Of a stretch of DNA of 64,000 nt, positions 63,646-64,000 are shown in pieces (positions within the stretch are counted from its first letter, which is position 1; each line of letters begins with the position of its first letter). The notes under the pieces are model-generated. The model saw nothing but the letters and a program-made list of their open reading frames with translations. It did not search any database and was not told where the DNA came from. Source of the stretch: Hyphomicrobiales bacterium (GTDB taxonomy: Bacteria > Pseudomonadota > Alphaproteobacteria > Rhizobiales > Rhizobiaceae); contig UBUL01000018.1 of the NCBI GenBank assembly GCA_900468625.1, forward strand, positions 362,955-426,954, read 5' to 3'. Position numbers and translations under genes: made by a program.

Positions 63646-63659
63646 GGAATATTCATTCC
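63646..63659. promoter_or_regulatory. Candidate operator near the sugar ABC operon
   Basis: GGAAT and ATTCC are inverted around four bases, about 150 bases upstream of the binding-protein start. A second related dyad lies at 63781-63798 (ATGGAA and TTCCAT around six bases). The two share the GGAA/TTCC arms and may bind one regulator, such as a LacI- or RpiR-type protein encoded elsewhere. The 63499-63865 gap holds nothing else that I can identify. Confidence 0.35.
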
Positions 63660-63865
63660 ATTTTTCAGGACAAAGGTCAACACCAAATTCTGACCGCGCC
63701 TCCGGAACCGGCGAAAGCGAGTTTTCCGCCGATGCCACTGCAAGAATCGGCAGCCGAACCTACATACGGGCGCCGACACGATGGAACGGTTATTCCATCG
63801 ACGCGGAAACGGAATAGAATGCCAACGAACATCTGCCGCACCGCGGCAGGCAACGGAGAACAAAC

Positions 63866-64000
63866 ATGCCCTCGATGTACAGTTTCTCGGTCCCCGTCTT
63901 TCAACGCGGCCTGCAAAATCTTTCAGCCTATCTCGACAAGATCGAAGCCTATGCAGCTGAAAAGGCAATCGCGCCGGGCGAACTCGTTTCCGCCCGCCTG
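63866..64000 (+). CDS. DUF1993 family protein (5' part)
   Basis: The first 45 codons of a gene that runs off the window. The sequence MPSMYSFSVPVFQRGLQ is typical of the DUF1993 start, which is related to DinB-like four-helix proteins. GGAG lies about eight bases before the ATG. It is divergent from the sugar ABC operon and shares its upstream region. The function is unknown. Confidence 0.75.
   Translation, partial: MPSMYSFSVPVFQRGLQNLSAYLDKIEAYAAEKAIAPGELVSARL

Overview
The window looks like about 64 kb of chromosome from a Rhizobium-type alphaproteobacterium (R. leguminosarum/etli/tropici group). The evidence is gene content and repeats: an ndvA/chvA-type cyclic glucan exporter, an OpgC-type glucan-modifying protein, a RopA-type porin, a PHB module (phaA, phaB, phaR), a group-II-like heat-shock sigma factor, a 1153-residue pyruvate carboxylase, two classes of rhizobial intergenic repeat and high GC. 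No tRNA, rRNA, insertion sequence, prophage or CRISPR array was seen. Most of the DNA is ordinary core genome with short gaps.

Layout from left to right. 1-3.9 kb: an amino-sugar operon (GntR regulator, NagB-II-like SIS deaminase, nagA, a second SIS protein) with translationally coupled genes. 3.9-8.3 kb: a two-gene RND efflux operon on the minus strand. 8.6-17 kb: an ABC-F ATPase, thiamine diphosphokinase, a divergent MarR/MFS pair with a clear operator, and a TPP-riboswitch-controlled thiBPQ thiamine importer. 17-25.3 kb: M48 lipoprotein protease, rpoH2-like sigma factor, CarD, 7Fe ferredoxin, an S4 protein and a SUV3-like helicase with a long disordered tail. 25.3-26.6 kb: a 1.26-kb non-coding region, the most unusual part of the window. 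It has four 63-bp repeats, 18 GANTC (CcrM) sites in about 760 bp, and a perfect CtrA-type box. 26.6-35.9 kb: small stress-type proteins, the PHB genes, rpmF, a GST, mtgA, a prenyl diphosphate synthase, a LysE exporter and ispG. 36-42.5 kb: three transporters of the MFS/DMT type and a cystine-like amino-acid ABC importer. 42.5-52 kb: pyruvate carboxylase, an orphan LuxR regulator, ndvA, a porin and opgC. 52.7-59.7 kb: two small proteins, then a dipeptidase plus peptide ABC transporter operon. 59.9-63.5 kb: a ribose/inositol-type sugar ABC operon. The window ends inside a DUF1993 gene.

Functional links visible in the window: thiamine import (thiBPQ, riboswitch) and thiamine pyrophosphorylation (TPK) lie 2.5 kb apart. 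Carbon storage (phaA/phaB/phaR) and anaplerosis (pyc) are both present. NdvA exports cyclic beta-1,2-glucan and OpgC would decorate it with succinate. Isoprenoid steps (ispG and the polyprenyl synthase) and cell-wall synthesis (mtgA) sit together. Stress regulation (rpoH2, CarD, and a general-stress-type promoter in front of the small membrane proteins) surrounds the GANTC-rich region.

All calls come from reading the sequence. No alignment, structure prediction or database search was run, so family names rest on motifs, length and context.
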